From Tulasnella sp. 424 (taxonomy: Eukaryota; Basidiomycota; Agaricomycetes; Cantharellales; Tulasnellaceae): 64,000 nt of DNA. Below the pieces are notes generated by a model. That model was not told where the DNA came from. It saw only the letters and a program-made list of their open reading frames with translations, and ran no database searches. Positions 32,663 to 45,614 of the stretch are shown piece by piece (within the stretch, counting starts at the first letter, position 1; each line of letters opens with the position of its first letter). Made by a program: the position numbers and the translations under genes. The stretch covers positions 62,001-126,000 of the forward strand of contig WSUB01000035.1 of assembly GCA_019633425.1 (NCBI GenBank). Direction: 5' to 3'.

Positions 32663-34038
32663 TTATGTCGCGGGCTTGGTCAACTTTCTCTTGCCAACTT
32701 GGGCTTGGAAACCGGTCTTGATGGCGCTGACGGACCGTCTCGAGCCGCACGACTCGCAAGTCATGAAGTACAGACGATTCTCCTTTGACAGGAGCGTATC
32801 CGGAGACTTGCAAATCTTGCATGTGACGTATTCAACTGTTAGCGATGGTGGGCGCATCAACCGGTCAGCTGAGGTCCGACAGAGCGCTTATCAACCCAAC
32901 CCAACCCACCGATGTACCGCCTCAACACCGTCTCGATCTGTTTCTGCTGGAATCTGCCCTTGATGACCAGCCGCTGACTTCCATCCACAGTTCCGTTCGT
33001 ACCCAACTCAGCAAACAGGAACTGGATGACATGATCCGGCTGTCGGTGCATCCGCTTGCAAATTTCGCTGACATTGGCAAAGATGGTCTTCTTGTTGCCT
33101 TCTCTGTGGATGGAAGGAGGTACGATGGTGTAGCGCTTCCGGCCACCTGCAGAGAGGTCTGGATTCTGTGCCCGGAGAGTCTTGACGATACGGCCGAGGA
33201 GCTAAGGCAAAAGTCCCTCCACGTCAGTGGGAACTCCCTCTCAGCGCATCCAATCATGCTAACCTCTGAATAGGTGTAGTCTCGGTCCGTCCCGTGCCAA
33301 GTCTCCGTCTCATCACCAACGTCCACTGGAGCAGCGGGCATAGCGAACACATCGTCTCCCAAATCCGCTTCCTCACCTTCTACTCCTCCTTCAGCACCGT
33401 CCTCGCCCTTTGCGGCAGCGTCATCACCTAGCTCCTTCTCAAACGCTTCGATGTCAAACGCAAGCTTCTTGGTCGTCTTTTTCTTCTTCTTCTTAACGTC
33501 GGACTAAGGAGAGAGGGAAAGCGCATTAAGTCCTCCATTCGAAGCAATTCGCTCCCCAAAAGACTCAAGGTTCGCTTACAAGGTCTATTCCTCCCTCCGG
33601 TGGTGCAGCGCCATCTTCAGCTGGCGTTGCAACCCCAGCAGGAGTCGACACCGGCGTGTCCCCTTCGCCCTATGCAAGAAAACGCGGTCCATAAGTATCG
33701 GTCATACCAATAATAAGTTGAAGAAAGCTCCTCCGTACAAAGTCTAATGGGATCTCTTTCTTCTTTTTCTTCTTCTTCAAATCCCCAAAGCCAAGGTCTT
33801 CAGGGACACCCGCTTTCTCCTTCCTCGATTCAACGGCTTCAGCAACAGCAACATCTTCGGAGCTCGGCTTCAGAATCGACGGTCCAGGAGTAGGCACAGG
33901 CGAAGGATCCCTCGTCTCCTTCGGCGGCTCAGCAGGCTCCTCGTTGAACACGACCTGCTTCTTCTTCGGCTTCTTCTTCTTCAGTGAAGGATCGAACATC
34001 GGTTCGTCCGCGGCGGCTGTCAAGTCTACTTCAGGCAT
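32663..34038 (-). CDS. SUI3: Translation initiation factor eIF2, beta subunit
   Basis: This gene encodes a predicted 364-aa subunit of the eIF2 complex, which delivers initiator tRNA to the 40S ribosome. The exons are 33739-34038, 33580-33669, 33264-33503, 32910-33201 and 32663-32835, with consistent phases. Three lysine blocks, at about residues 20-27, 88-94 and 134-139, correspond to the K-boxes that bind eIF5 and eIF2B epsilon in known homologues. The central domain contains [40 protein letters not shown] and [20 protein letters not shown]. The C-terminal zinc finger is CKIC...CESC. The length is slightly above the yeast protein because of a longer acidic linker. Confidence 0.95.
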
Positions 34039-34645
34039 TGATCAAGGTTATATCAAGGCGATTGAAGTGTGGTTTTTGGGTGGTGGAGGAAGAGAAGTGG
34101 TGGAGGACTGTACTGTGACTCCCGATCGGCAGTTCAAAGTAGAATTCTAATCCTTTGTGGTCAAAGCGCTCCGCTTACGTGAGCTGCCCGCAATGAGGTA
34201 AATGAGCTCCCCCTCTCAACAGTCTGACCGAAACTCTTTGTAAGCATTTAGATATGAAGGCAAAGGCATGTAAGGATAAAAGTGATTGTCCTGTTGATGC
34301 CCGGCTAAATGATCACAACCAGCAGCCTTCGGGGTTATTGGTGGATAGCACTCGCCCGACTTCTACATCTAAAGCATATCCATAGCAGTGCATACTACAA
34401 GTGCCACTACAAAAGTGTCCAGCGAGAAACCAAAACTACTAGTAAAATGACAGATTTGCGCCTTCGCTGTCAAGGGGCAAAGCGGCCAACTTGCGTGGCG
34501 ACTATCTCGCAAATTTAAAAGTCGCTGTTGTAAATCCAGAAAGGAGAGCTCCTCGCGTATTCGTCATCGTAGCAGCTGAGACAACCCCCCAAAAATCAAG
34601 TCAGTACGTTGGCGGTAAAAACTGTGGATGTTTTTAGGGCATAGC
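34039..34645. other. Intergenic region with start of a tandem repeat
   Basis: The first part is the promoter side of the eIF2 beta gene. From about 34197 the sequence belongs to the left copy of a 2.2-2.3 kb direct repeat and is the 3' flank of the 101-aa gene. Confidence 0.55.
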
Positions 34646-35086
34646 TCACTTGTACTTGGTAAGGACGAGTTGATATTCTCTGGGGAAATCAACGGCGGGT
34701 GAGGTCTTGGGAGAAATGTCAGGCGAGAGCCTAAACGTACCCTGTCTTGCGGGGGAGAGAGGTGGTTTTAACTCGTCCATGACCGTCCTTAGTCCAGACA
34801 GTAGCTTCGGCCTTGTAATGCTCTTGAGTCTTGACGTTGCGCAACCAGACGGTGAACCTATCAGAAGGACAACCGCAACGTAGCGTGCGTCAAACGTTGC
34901 CCGAATACCGAAATAAAAAGGATGAACTTACTTCTTGGGGCTTCGCCTGTGGGAGGACCATTTGTAGTTGATGTAAGGAGGGTAGTTGTAGATGACATTG
35001 TACTCCGTCAGAGCGATACCATCGTTGCGACGGTCGAGGCCGGCGTTGGAAGACGCTTCGTTGATTTCGTTGGCGAGGTGGGCCAT
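34646..35086 (-). CDS. Unrecognised 101-aa protein, copy 1
   Basis: The function is not recognised. The three exons (34932-35086, 34741-34857, 34646-34679) have canonical splice sites and matching phases. The predicted product starts MAHLANEINEASSNAGLDRR and has a Tyr-rich stretch (YNVIYNYPPYINYKW). It continues with a basic SHRRSPKKF segment, then FTVWLRNVKTQEHYKAEATV and ends in EYQLVLTKYK. There is no signal peptide or membrane segment. It is basic and about as long as many small cytosolic or nuclear proteins. A nearly identical gene lies 2352 bases to the right, with only synonymous or conservative differences seen. That supports coding function in both. Confidence 0.7.
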
Positions 35087-36411
35087 TTATGAGACTGAGA
35101 AGTAGTGTGAGAGTGAAGAGTAGGAGTGGTAGCTAGGGTGGGGGAGTGGATGAGGCTTGAGTGAGGAGGTTGGGGTTGCGATTCCGGTGGATTTATAGCC
35201 TACGAGCCACTCCGAGGCGCTGTTTCTGCCAACCCATATTAGATCAATGATTTCGCAATACGGCTATATTGTTCGATTGTGTATATTCTCTCTAGGCTAA
35301 CGCGTTCCGGATGAAGGTCTTTGCTTGGCTGAGCGCTTCGGAGTTCGGTGGCTAGACGAATCCCTAAGCAGAGACACAGCTGATGTGATTACGTGGTACT
35401 GCTTTGACCGATTAATCTTTTGGACTGGATATTCGGAAATATGCGGACCTTTTGGGCTGGCGCTTAGAGCAAAAGTAGAAGATAGAAATGATGGTCCCAC
35501 TACACTACTGGTTCCCAGTTTGCATAGGCGTTAACGCCAGCGCCCGTCTCTAAAAAGCTCAGGTTATTGACGAGGAGGCAGTCTAACCGCTGGGGGGGAG
35601 CTGCAACCCCGCCATATACTCTTCCTAGACTATTGAAGGATACTTGGGCTGTTTGTCTCGACTCGGACTGACCGCGCTTTCTGCCCGCGATGACCGTTCT
35701 CTGTACTCAACTGCCTATGTTGATACCGGATTTGAGCTTTGGTCGTGACGTGATGTAGCTTCCTACGTACCGACAGCTTGCCCTTGATTTACGTACTTTC
35801 TGTAACGGATTCTCTCCCTCCTCTGACACTCCTCATTCAGTCAAAGCGACATACAAGTTTCTCCGTGCTCTTGAGTTGGAAAAGTTGGGTCGGCACCGTT
35901 GGGAGCACTCTGGGCAAGCTCTGAGGCAAAACGATGCTGACGAAACACTCGCGCGGTCTTCAAGGACCTCATGAGCCGTGACCGAGGTACTCAAACTTTG
36001 ATGAACCATACCCAATGGGTGTCCATGGGCGTCAACGGAGCAGTTCCCTTACTCCATCGAGTGAACGCACAGCGACGTTGGCCAACATAGACTTGGCATA
36101 GTGCCCCCAAGTCGTTACCCCTCGGGGATCACCCTATCCCCGCCACCGTGGTTGAAATCCGTAGGAGTGTGTGATACTACAGAGAGAGTGCAGTACGTAC
36201 GTATGCCAAGGATGCTAAGACATACCAGTGAGGGATATCCGGTGCATCGTTCACTTTCTCACCCCCCGAAGCGTCCAAGCGGTTACAGCGCGATTACGGC
36301 GCTAGTATACGATAAAATCTCAACCATTACCGAGACCACCGAACCCATAAATGACTACGATTCAAGAGCGAAATGGATACTGTCATCCCGTTGCAAGGGT
36401 AATGAGACACG
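35087..36411. other. Non-coding part of left direct repeat
   Basis: Upstream region of the 101-aa gene, including the promoter and about 1 kb without a convincing gene. A minus-strand frame at 35833-36015 is kept in both copies but is only 60 codons long and has no known domain. It is not called. Confidence 0.45.
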
Positions 36412-38760
36412 GGGTAAATGAGCTCCACCTCTAACAGACTGAAACTCTTTGTAAGGATCTAGATATGAAGGCAAAGGCATGTTAGGACGGCAGTCATTGT
36501 CCTGTTGATGCCCGGCTATATGACCACGACCAACAGTCTAGAGGGCTATTGGTGGACAGCACTCGACTGACTCCTCATGAAGCAGTAAGCACTCACTCTG
36601 CAGGTAAGCATGGCCGGAAGCGATAACTTCTCAAATCTAACAGAAAACTCTCATGTTTCGTTTCATGACTGCCGAAAGTACTCGAGGGCTCTCTGTCTCT
36701 CGTATGCACGACAGTTTTCCGCTACACATAAAGCATATATCCATAGCAGTGCATACTACAAGTGCCACTACAAAAGTGTCCAGCGAGAAACCAAAAACTA
36801 CTAGTAAAATGACAAATTTGCGCCTTCGCTGTCAAGGGGCAAAGCGGTCAACTTGCGTGGCGACTAATTTAAAAGTCGCCGCTGTAAATCCAGAAAGGAG
36901 AGCTCCTCGCGTATTCGTCATTGTAGGAGCTGAAACAACCCCCATAAATCAGGTCAGTGCGTCGACGATAAAACCGTAGATGTGTTCAAGGCATGGCTCA
37001 CTTGTACTTGGTAAGAACGAGTTGATATTCTCTGGGGAAATCAACGGCGGGTGAGGTCTTGGGAGAGATGTCAGACGAGATTCTAAACGTACCCCGTCTT
37101 GCGGGGAAGAGAGGTGGTTTTAACTCTTCCATGACCGTCCCTAGTCCAGACAGTAGCTTCGGCCTTGTAATGCTCTTGAGTCTTGACGTTGCGCAACCAG
37201 ACAGTGAATCTATCAGAAGGACGACCGCAACGTAGCGTGCGTCAAATGTTGCACGAATACCAAAATGAGAGGGATTGACTTACTTCTCGGGGCTTCGCCT
37301 GTGGGAGGACCATTTGTAGTTGATGTATGGAGGGTGGTTGTAGACGACATTGTACTCCGTCAGAGCGATACCATCGTTGCGACGGTCGAGGCCGGCGTTG
37401 GAAGACGCTTCGTTGATTTCGTTGGCGAGGTGGGCCATTTATGAGACTGAGAAGTAGTGTGAGAGTGAAGAGTAAGAGTGGTAGCTAGGGTGGGGGAGTG
37501 GATGAGGCTTGAGTGAGGAGCCTGGGGTTGCGATTCCGGTGGATTTATAGCCTACGAGCCACTACGAGGCGCTGTTTCTGCCAACCGGTATTAGGTCAAT
37601 GATTTCGCAATACAGCTGTGTTGCTCGATTGTGTATATTCTGTCTAGGGCTAACGCGTTCCGGATGAAGGTCTTTGCTTGGCTGAGCGCTTCGGAGTTCG
37701 GTGGCTAGACGAATCCCTAAGCAGAGACACAGCTGGTGTGATTACGTGGTACTGCTTTGACCGATTAATCTTTTGGACTGGATATTCGGAAATATGCGGA
37801 CCTTTGGGGCTGGCGTTTAGAGCAAAAGTAGAAGATAGAAATAATGGTCCCACTACACTACTGGCCCCCGATTTGCATAGGCGTCAACGCCAGCGCCCGT
37901 CTCTAAAGAGCTCAGGTTATTGACGAGGAGACAGTCTAACCGCTCGGGGGAGCTGCAACCCCGCCGTATACGCTTCTCTAGACTATTGAAGGATGCTTGG
38001 GCTGCTTGTCTCGACTCGGACTGACCGCGCTTTCTGCCCGCAATGACCGCTCTCTGTACTCAACTGCCTATGTTGATACCGGATTTGAGCTTTGGCCGTG
38101 ACGTGATGTAGCTTCGTATGTACCGACAACTTGCCCTTGATTTACGTACTTTCTGTAACGGATTCTCTCCCTCCTCTGACACTCCTCATTCAGTCAAAGC
38201 GACATATAAGTTTCTCCGTGCTCTTGAGTTGGAAAAGCTGGGTCGGCACCGTTGGGAGCACTCTGGGCAAGCTCTGAAGCAAAACGATGCTGACGAAACA
38301 CTCGCGCGGTCTTCAAGGACCTCATGAGCCGTGACCGAGGTACTCAAACTTTGATGAACCATACCCAATGGGTGTCCATGGGCGTCAACGGAGCAGTTCC
38401 CTTACTCCATTGAGTGAACGCACAGCGACGTTGGCCAACATAGACTTGGCATAGTGCCCCCAAGTCGTTACCCCTCGGGGATCACCCTATCCCCGCCACC
38501 GTGGTTGAAATCCGTAGGAGTGTGTGATACTACAGAGAGAGTGCAGTACGTACGTATGCCAAGGATGCTAAGACATACCAGTGAGGGATATCCGATGCAT
38601 CGTTCACTTTCTCACCTCTGAAGCGCCCAAGCGGATACAGCACGATTACGGCGCTAGTATACGATAAAATCTCAACCATTACCGATATCACCGAATTCAT
38701 AAATGATTACGATCCAAGAGCGAAATGGTAACTGCCATCCCATTGCAAGGGTAATGAGAC
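36412..38760. repeat. Direct repeat, right copy (about 2.35 kb)
   Basis: Second copy of the tandem duplication; see the left copy at 34197-36411. The sequence is closely similar throughout. Bases about 36560-36720 have no counterpart in the left copy. The repeat ends abruptly at gtaatgagac, after which unrelated sequence begins. Confidence 0.85.
36998..37438 (-). CDS. Unrecognised 101-aa protein, copy 2
   Basis: Second copy of the gene at 34646-35086, with exons 37284-37438, 37093-37209 and 36998-37031. Exon lengths are identical and all splice sites are kept. The main coding differences are few, for example SHRRSPEKF in place of SHRRSPKKF, and Glu in place of Lys near the end of exon 2 (REETGEYQL against RKTGEYQL region). 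The preserved frame and introns argue that both copies are functional. Function is unknown. Confidence 0.68.
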
Positions 38761-39154
38761 CAGAATTTGCCCCGATCATGTACATTTCACTTCTCTGAAA
38801 TGCATAATACACTCTGAATTTGTCTATGAACGCTAACCATGACCATTCTCATCATGGTTATGTATGTTAGTCGATTGTAGACCCAAGGAAAGAAGACATG
38901 AGCGCTGCGGTCCCAATTCATAGGTCTTCTACCAAGTAAGAAAATAAGGCGAAACAGGGACTCGAGGTAGTTCGAATGTATGTCGGATGCAGATATGGTG
39001 ACATGTATGCAGAAATCATACGCGACCAATTGCCGACAAGACGACCGATACCCTAGCATCCCGTTTACGGGGAATTAGCACCGTTTATATACAATATTAC
39101 ACAGAAGGGTAAGCTCGGAACTGAAGTAGTGCATTCTTAATACTCGATCAGCTG
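37439..39154. other. Spacer: end of repeat and 3' flank of MFS copy 1
   Basis: Up to 38760 this is the upstream part of the right direct repeat. From about 38890 it is the 3' flank of the first MCT-like gene. The tract 38900-39000 matches 42020-42125, downstream of the second MCT-like gene. No coding region was recognised. Confidence 0.5.
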
Positions 39155-40953
39155 TTAGAACTTTCCCCTCCAACCACCTAACGCTGTGTAGCGAGCTGCC
39201 GTCATGAGTACCGCCCCAGAAAGAACCATACAGCCTATGTCACGTAACAGACAAGTTGTTAGTAGATTTTCCATGACTGGAGAGCCAGACGTGTGTACCC
39301 GCGAAGATACCAACTTGGTGGAAGCCGTTATACGTTGAATAAATTGCTCCATTGAGGGGTGGGCCGACTACAGCCCCGATAGACGCGATAGTGAAAAGCA
39401 TTCCCTAACAACGAAGTCAAGTCCGTAAATCCAAATGAGAGAGGAGAGCCAGACTGAGCTTACTGTTCTTCGACCAATATCCCCCGTTCCTCCCAGTTGA
39501 GCAACAGGAACAGGAAGCAAGCCGACGAAAGCACCGGAGGAGATGCCATACAGGAGAGCAATGGCGATCAATGACCCCTTTGTCGTGCACCACGGCCATA
39601 TCATAGTGAAAGCAGCAGCTAACACACTGAAAGGGATCAGAATGTTCAAGGCCCCCGCTTTGTCCGAAAGAATCCCAGAGAGAACACGACCACATCCGGA
39701 GCCGGCGTTCCCAATAGCGACGAGGTAGAAGGAAAAGTCTGACGAAATCCCTAGTGAAGTTGCTTTCAGCAGTGATGGCCCAGAGAGTGCGAAATACAGC
39801 TTACCTGCATTACCAGCGGAGACATCTATGAACGTCAAGCACGCGTATATTCCAAGGTACGCAATGGTTGCACTAGCGACGTAAAAAGAATATGGAGCAG
39901 ACTTGAACGCCGCAAGGTTGAAAAGCCCTCCTGCAACCTTGACGGGTGGTAGGCGACGTCGCACAAGCTGATGAACAACGAAAATACTGTGTGAGTTTAC
40001 GTTTCGTAAAAAGGCGTTGTCCATCGCCCACCAGATTAGCTAAAGCTAGGTGTGCCAGAATAATGAGTCCCAATATCCTCATGGTCCAAGAGAATCCAAC
40101 ATGTGGTATCAGGTTCCTCGTGATGATCGGGAATACAGTGCCACCGTAACTGCCACCTGTGGCACTCAACCCGAAAGCAGTACTCCTTTTCTTCTTGAAC
40201 CAATGACTGGTAACGGGTAAAGCTCCACCGAAGATGAACCCGCATGCAACGCCCGTCACGATGCCTTGAACGAGCATAAACTGCCAGAACTGGTGGCACT
40301 CTGCAACGAGAAACGTGACGAGAACCAGCAGGCACGATGCAGACATGAGCATGGGATGGAAAAATCCAATGTCGAACAGGCGACCTGCGAAAAGGCCAGG
40401 CAAGAAAACGAGTGAATACTGGACAGACCCGATCCATGCACTGTGAGAAGAAAGGTATCAGTTAGCGACTGGACGCTCATAGTGAGGAAGGTTACACGTG
40501 TACATAGTCGATGGATTGACGTCAGGTAAAATGACTTCCTGGTAATGAGCTTGGAAAACACCCCAGGAATTGACCAGTCCAAACGTGCAGGCCTCAGCCA
40601 AGAATGACTACCCGGATAAAGGTGCTCGTGAGCGGAATACCGTGGCCGATGCCCTCCACCCTAAATGAACTTACCCCAAATACAACAGCCCATCCTCGAC
40701 CTCCTTCAGGGAAAGCATCATCGACGGCGTGATCTTCGATGACCTTGTTATTTGGGGGGACCTTCTCGAGATCTATATCGACACTGTCCGGTCTCGATGG
40801 AGCCTTTGGAGGAAGGGTTGAATCCTCCTGGATAGGTACTTCTGCTAGTGTCGGAGTGGCCGTCTTCTCCTCTCTGTCATCAATTGTGCTCGGGGCTTGG
40901 ATCGCTGGCGTCGAAAGCTGGGTAAGTTCGGGTGTGGAACTGGTGTTGATCAT
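39155..40953 (-). CDS. MFS permease, monocarboxylate-transporter type, copy 1
   Basis: This gene encodes a predicted 477-aa plasma-membrane transporter with 12 helices. The family (MCT/MCH) moves monocarboxylates or other small organic substrates; the actual substrate is unknown. The exons are 40675-40953, 40498-40607, 40032-40440, 39805-39967, 39464-39750, 39299-39404 and 39155-39234, all GT-AG with consistent phases. The cytosolic N-terminus of about 85 residues is Pro/Asp/Glu-rich and ends in DAFPEGGRGWAVVFG, the usual lead-in to helix 1. Family blocks include EACTFGLVNSWGVFQAHY, GFIFGGALPVTSHWFKKKRS, FGLSATGGSYGGTVFPI and GNAGSGCGRVLSGILSDKAG. It ends GGWRGKF. It is closely related to the gene at 42208-44007. 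Confidence 0.9.
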
Positions 40954-42207
40954 TTTGGCGGAATTCGTTTGATGCCCTCAAACTTGGAAGCAATCGGGTT
41001 TGGGCAGCACCCCACGGCAGGTGTAGCGTTTGAGCTGATCTTCAGGAGTTTCTGAGAGCGAAAGGCTTCTATCAGTCGTGGAAGGAATAGACGGAACGAT
41101 TGATGAATTCTTAGGAAAGGCTTGGCGGAGGTGAGTCGAGAGGGAAAAGTTTAGCCACCGGGTTTGGGTACGATTCGAGTTATAAGATATAAGAGAATCG
41201 TATCGAAAGACGTAAATATCTTGTTTGGATGGTCGTGGGTCGTTTTACTGAACAAGAGTCATGGTTAATCGTCGACCGTTCTTGAGCAAAGGGTGTTGCA
41301 GAACCCGGGGATGGTCGTGGAAGTGTTCGGTTTCGACTCTTGAACACGCGCCTTCAACTTTGCTCACCTTGCCTCTACAACTTGTTGAAATTAAGCATAA
41401 AATAGCCTTCAAAGGTCTTATATATAGCATAGGACTAAAATATCTTACCTCGACTCTCGTAAGAGTGTGCAGCTGCCGTTGTCATCGGCTGACACGTCGG
41501 GGTCCAGTTTGATCCTCGACGTACAATCTACAATCAGGTCAATGGTTATAGACGAATCTTAAGAAATAAATAGATAGAGGTTATTTTTGCGTTAATAGGC
41601 TGGTGCCGTTTCTTCCTTGCGCGTTGCCCCATCGGCCTCATGACTCGATTGGTTCAACCGAGACCTTGGTATGCATTAGGCCAACTAGAGACAGGCAGCA
41701 TGTCTTACCATGAAAGATTGACAGTTAAGATGTTCAGCGAGCTTATCAAGCTCCACATTGGTGCAATATGCGGGAATGCGAAACATAGGTCGGCCTAGAC
41801 GGAGCAGGACCGTGACGCGTCGACCACCGACGACTTGAACAGCGGCACGTTCCTAGGAGGGTTATTCTAGCTCTATCGGACACATATGCCGTATATAGGA
41901 CCAATAAAGACTATTTTCTGCCTAATTTGTATGTAGGGGCAAGGTGAGCAAAGCGAAAGAGGCGCTGCTGAGAGTGGAACCGAACACTTCCGCGGCCCTG
42001 TCACGGGAGTATACTAAAGTAGGCATGAGCGCTGCATTCCCCAATCCATAGGTCATACACCGAGCAAGGAAATAAGCAGAAAAGGATTCGATGTAGTTCG
42101 AATGTATGTCGGATGTAGATACAGGAATTAGCATCATTTATGTACAATATTACACAGAAAAGTAAGCTCGGAACAGAATTTTTGCACCGTTGATACTAGA
42201 TCAGCCG
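40954..42207. other. Spacer between the two MCT-like genes
   Basis: The left part (to about 41350) is the promoter of MFS copy 1 and aligns with 44008-44360, the promoter of copy 2. Bases about 41450-41920 have no counterpart and no recognisable gene. From about 42020 the sequence is the duplicated 3' flank. Confidence 0.5.
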
Positions 42208-44007
42208 TTAGAATTTTCCCCTCCAACTACCTAACGCTTTGTAGCGAGCGGCCGTCATAAGTGCCGCACCAGCAAGAATCATACAGCCTGTGTCACGTAA
42301 CGAATAAGTTGTAAACAAGATTTTCATGACCAGAGAGCAAAACGTGCGTACCAGCGAAGATACCAACTTGGTGGAAGCCGCCATACCTCGAATAAATTGC
42401 TCCATTGAGGGGTGGGCCGACGACAGCCCCAATAGACGCCACAGTGAAGAGCATCCCCTAACAACGAAGTCAAATCCTTAAATCCAAAATGAGAGAGGAA
42501 AGCCAGACTGAGCTTACCGTTCTTCGACCAATATCCCCCGTTCCTCCCAGTTGCGCAACAGGAACAGCAAGCAATCCGACGAAAGCACCGGAAGAGATGC
42601 CATACAGGAGAGCAATGGCAATCAATGACCCCTTTGTCGTGCACCACGGCCATATCATAGTGAAAGCAGCAGCCAACACGCTGAAAGGAATCAAAATGTT
42701 CAAGGCCCCAGCTTTGTCCGAAAGAAACCCGGAGAGAACGCGACCACATCCGGAGCCGGCGTTCCCAATCGAGACAAGGTAGAAGGAAAAGTCGGGCGAA
42801 ATTCCTAGTGAGGTTGCTTTCAGCAGTGATGGCCCAGAGAGCGCGAAATATAGCTTACCTGCGTTAGTAGCAGAGACATCTATAAACGTCAAGCAGGCGT
42901 ACATCCCAAGGAAGGCAATGGTTGCATTAGCGACGTATAAAGAATATGGAGCGGACTTGAATGCCGCAAGGTTGAAAAGCCCCCCGGCAACCTTGGAGGG
43001 TGGTAGGCGACGTCGCACAAGCTGATGAACAACGAAGGTACTGTGTGAGTTTACGTCTCGTTGAAAAGACGTTGTCCATCGCTTACCAGATTAGCTAAAG
43101 CCAGGTGTCCCAGAATAATGAACCCCAATATCCTCATGGTCCAAGAGAATCCGACATGTGGTATCAGGTTCCTCGTGATGATCGGGAACACGGTGCCACC
43201 GTAACTGCTACCCGTTGCAATCAACCCGAAAGCAGTACTCCTTTTCTTCTTGAACCAATGACTGGCAACGGGTAAAGCTCCGCCGAAGATGAACCCACAT
43301 GCTACGCCCGTCGCGATGCCTTGAGCGAGCATAAACTGCCAGAACTGGTGGCACTCTGCGACGAGGAACGTGGCGAGCACCAGCAGGCACGATGCTGACA
43401 TGAGCATGGGATGGAAGAATCCGATGTCGAACAGGCGACCTGCGAAAAGGCCAGGCATGAAAACGAGCGAATACTGGACAGACCCGATCCATGCGCTGCG
43501 AGGAGAAGGGTATCGGTTAGCGACCGGATAGTCCCAATGCGGAAGGTTGCACGCGTACAGAGTCGATGGATTGACATCAGGTAAAATGACTTCCTGATAA
43601 TGAGCTTGGAAAACACCCCAAGAATTGACCAGGCCAAATGTGCAGGACGTAAGCAAGAATGACTACCCGGATAAAAATGCTCGTGAGCGGACTACTATCG
43701 CCGTTGCCCTGCACCCTAACGAACTTACCCCGCATACAACAGTCCATCCTCGACCTCCTTCAGGAAAAGCATCATCGATGGCGTGGTCTTCGATGACCTT
43801 GTTGTTTGGGGGGATCTTTTCCAGGTCGATATCGACACTGTCCGGTCTTGGTGGAGCCTTTGGAGGAAGGGTTGAATCCTCCTCGATGGGTACTTCTGCT
43901 AGTGTCGGAGCGGCCGTTTTTTCCTCTCTGTCATCGATCGTGTTTGCGACTTGGATTACTGGCGTTGAACGCTGGGTAGGTTCGGGTGTAGAACTGGAGC
44001 TGGTCAT
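42208..44007 (-). CDS. MFS permease, monocarboxylate-transporter type, copy 2
   Basis: This gene encodes a predicted 477-aa permease, the tandem paralogue of the gene at 39155-40953. The exons are 43729-44007, 43553-43662, 43087-43495, 42859-43021, 42518-42804, 42352-42457 and 42208-42287. Every exon has the same length as in copy 1. Protein differences are scattered, for example FLLTSCTFGL for FLAEACTFGL, LLAVPVAQLGG for LLPVPVAQLGG, and GFLSDKAG for GILSDKAG. One weak donor of copy 1 (gtgggc) is the consensus gtaagc here. Both genes look functional; whether they share substrate or expression cannot be told from sequence. Confidence 0.9.
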
Positions 44008-45614
44008 TTTGACGGAATTTGTTTGATGACCTCACACTGAAAAGCGATCGGGTTGAGACAGCACACAACGGTAGGTGTAGTGTTTGAGAAAGTCTTTAGG
44101 AGTTTCTGATAACGAAGGAATATATAGGAGCCGTGGAAGGAATAGACGGAACCGTTGGTGAATTCTTAGGTAAGGCCCGGTGGAGGTAAAGAGTCGAGAG
44201 GGAAAAGTTTAACCACCGGATTTGGGTACGATTCGAGTTATAACGAATAGGAGAAACGGATCGAAGGACGTAATTATCGGACTTGGCATATGGTCATGGG
44301 TCGTTTTACTGAACAAGAGTCATGGTTAGTCTTCGACCGTTCTAGAGCGAAGGGTGTGAGCAGACCGTGCGGGGAACAATGCCGAATAGCCGGCCGAAAT
44401 GGATAGATTTTCAAACCGGGTGCCGCCGGCCCGCTTGGGTCTGCTTCCTGATAGGTGGGAAATCGACGACCTGAATGTGGGATACAGAGCAGCGATGGAT
44501 CAGCCCAAAGGGAGGGTCTAGCTTTAGAGGGTCAGATTATAAAGGATCCTTTTTTGGCAACATCCGAGAATGTTTGCTCACTGTTTGCTCAACCTTTCGA
44601 AGCCACTAAATTAATTGCAACCCATTCATTAATGTAGTCCAGCCCCAATCAAGCTCTAAACGATCCGTCTGCATTCTTTACATAAAGAACCCCATGATGT
44701 CGAAAATCGTACCAAAATGAGGGGAATAAAATAAACCTCGCCAAGATTCTTGAGACTCTATATAACTCCAGATCCTCGATACCAAGACTCCCGAGGCAAA
44801 CACTTCGGGATGCCATGGATATGAGGGGAATAAGCGGCACTGAACCTTCAAGTCAGCGGAGGGCCATTCCTGGCTTATCCAGGCAACCTAACTGTTCGTA
44901 CGTACTTATACATCTACTATCGACACTTTTCATCGTTGACTGGCAGGCAGGTAGCCATTGTCGTCGTCGTCATATTGCTGCTGTGTGAGCCAGGATTCTT
45001 AATCAAAATAATGGTATCCAGGTCGTGTTGGTTCCTCGATTCAAGGATAATTACTTGCAGACGCTGTGGGACAAAACAAGGTGAGAGATGATTAAATTGT
45101 GTATTCACCTAACCAAAAATGCTTGACCTCCAGAAGGGTACTTTAAAATAAAGTCCGGTGAAGGAAGATGGATGGCACATGTCCGAAAGGAGCCCCCAAA
45201 TAGCATCGCTGAGGATAGAGGGGCACAGGCCCTGTGCGGACCGTGGCGTGGACTCCTCCGAAACGCCAGTGAACACACGTGAATCCAAAAGGACGATGCG
45301 AGCTGCAAATGTTGAGGTTTGAATGAACAGACTGGTGAGTTCTGTGTGTACGTTTGGACGCGACGCCATCGAGCTTTGAATGGACGAATCTCAGAAAGCT
45401 CTCCGTCAATCTCCGTCGAGCTCTTTCGCCTTTTATTCTACGGACGTCTTCATTCTCTACTCTTTATACATCTCTATTATGTATACTTAATCTTCAGAGC
45501 ATATACTATGGAAAGAAAAATATCCCCGAATTGGCACCAATCCTATCCATCAGGAAGCTATGCATGTAGGTGCATGGTGGAACAAGGCGAGATACAGAAC
45601 ATCTGCGCCTTTCA
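44008..45614. other. Intergenic region
   Basis: The left 350 bases are the promoter of MFS copy 2, duplicated from that of copy 1. The remainder up to 45614 contains only short, overlapping frames without recognisable domains. Nothing is called. Confidence 0.5.

Larger units (their letters stand above)
34197..36411. repeat. Direct repeat, left copy (about 2.2 kb)
   Basis: Aligns base for base over nearly its whole length with 36412-38760. Both copies end in the tract gcaagggtaatgagac. The left copy lacks about 140 bases near 34360 that the right copy has at about 36560-36720. It includes one copy of the 101-aa gene and about 1.3 kb of apparently non-coding sequence upstream of it. Confidence 0.85.

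Noticed and set aside
35833..36015. 60-codon minus-strand frame conserved in both direct repeats
   Set aside because: Conservation is explained by the recent duplication of the whole block; no splice partner or domain was found.
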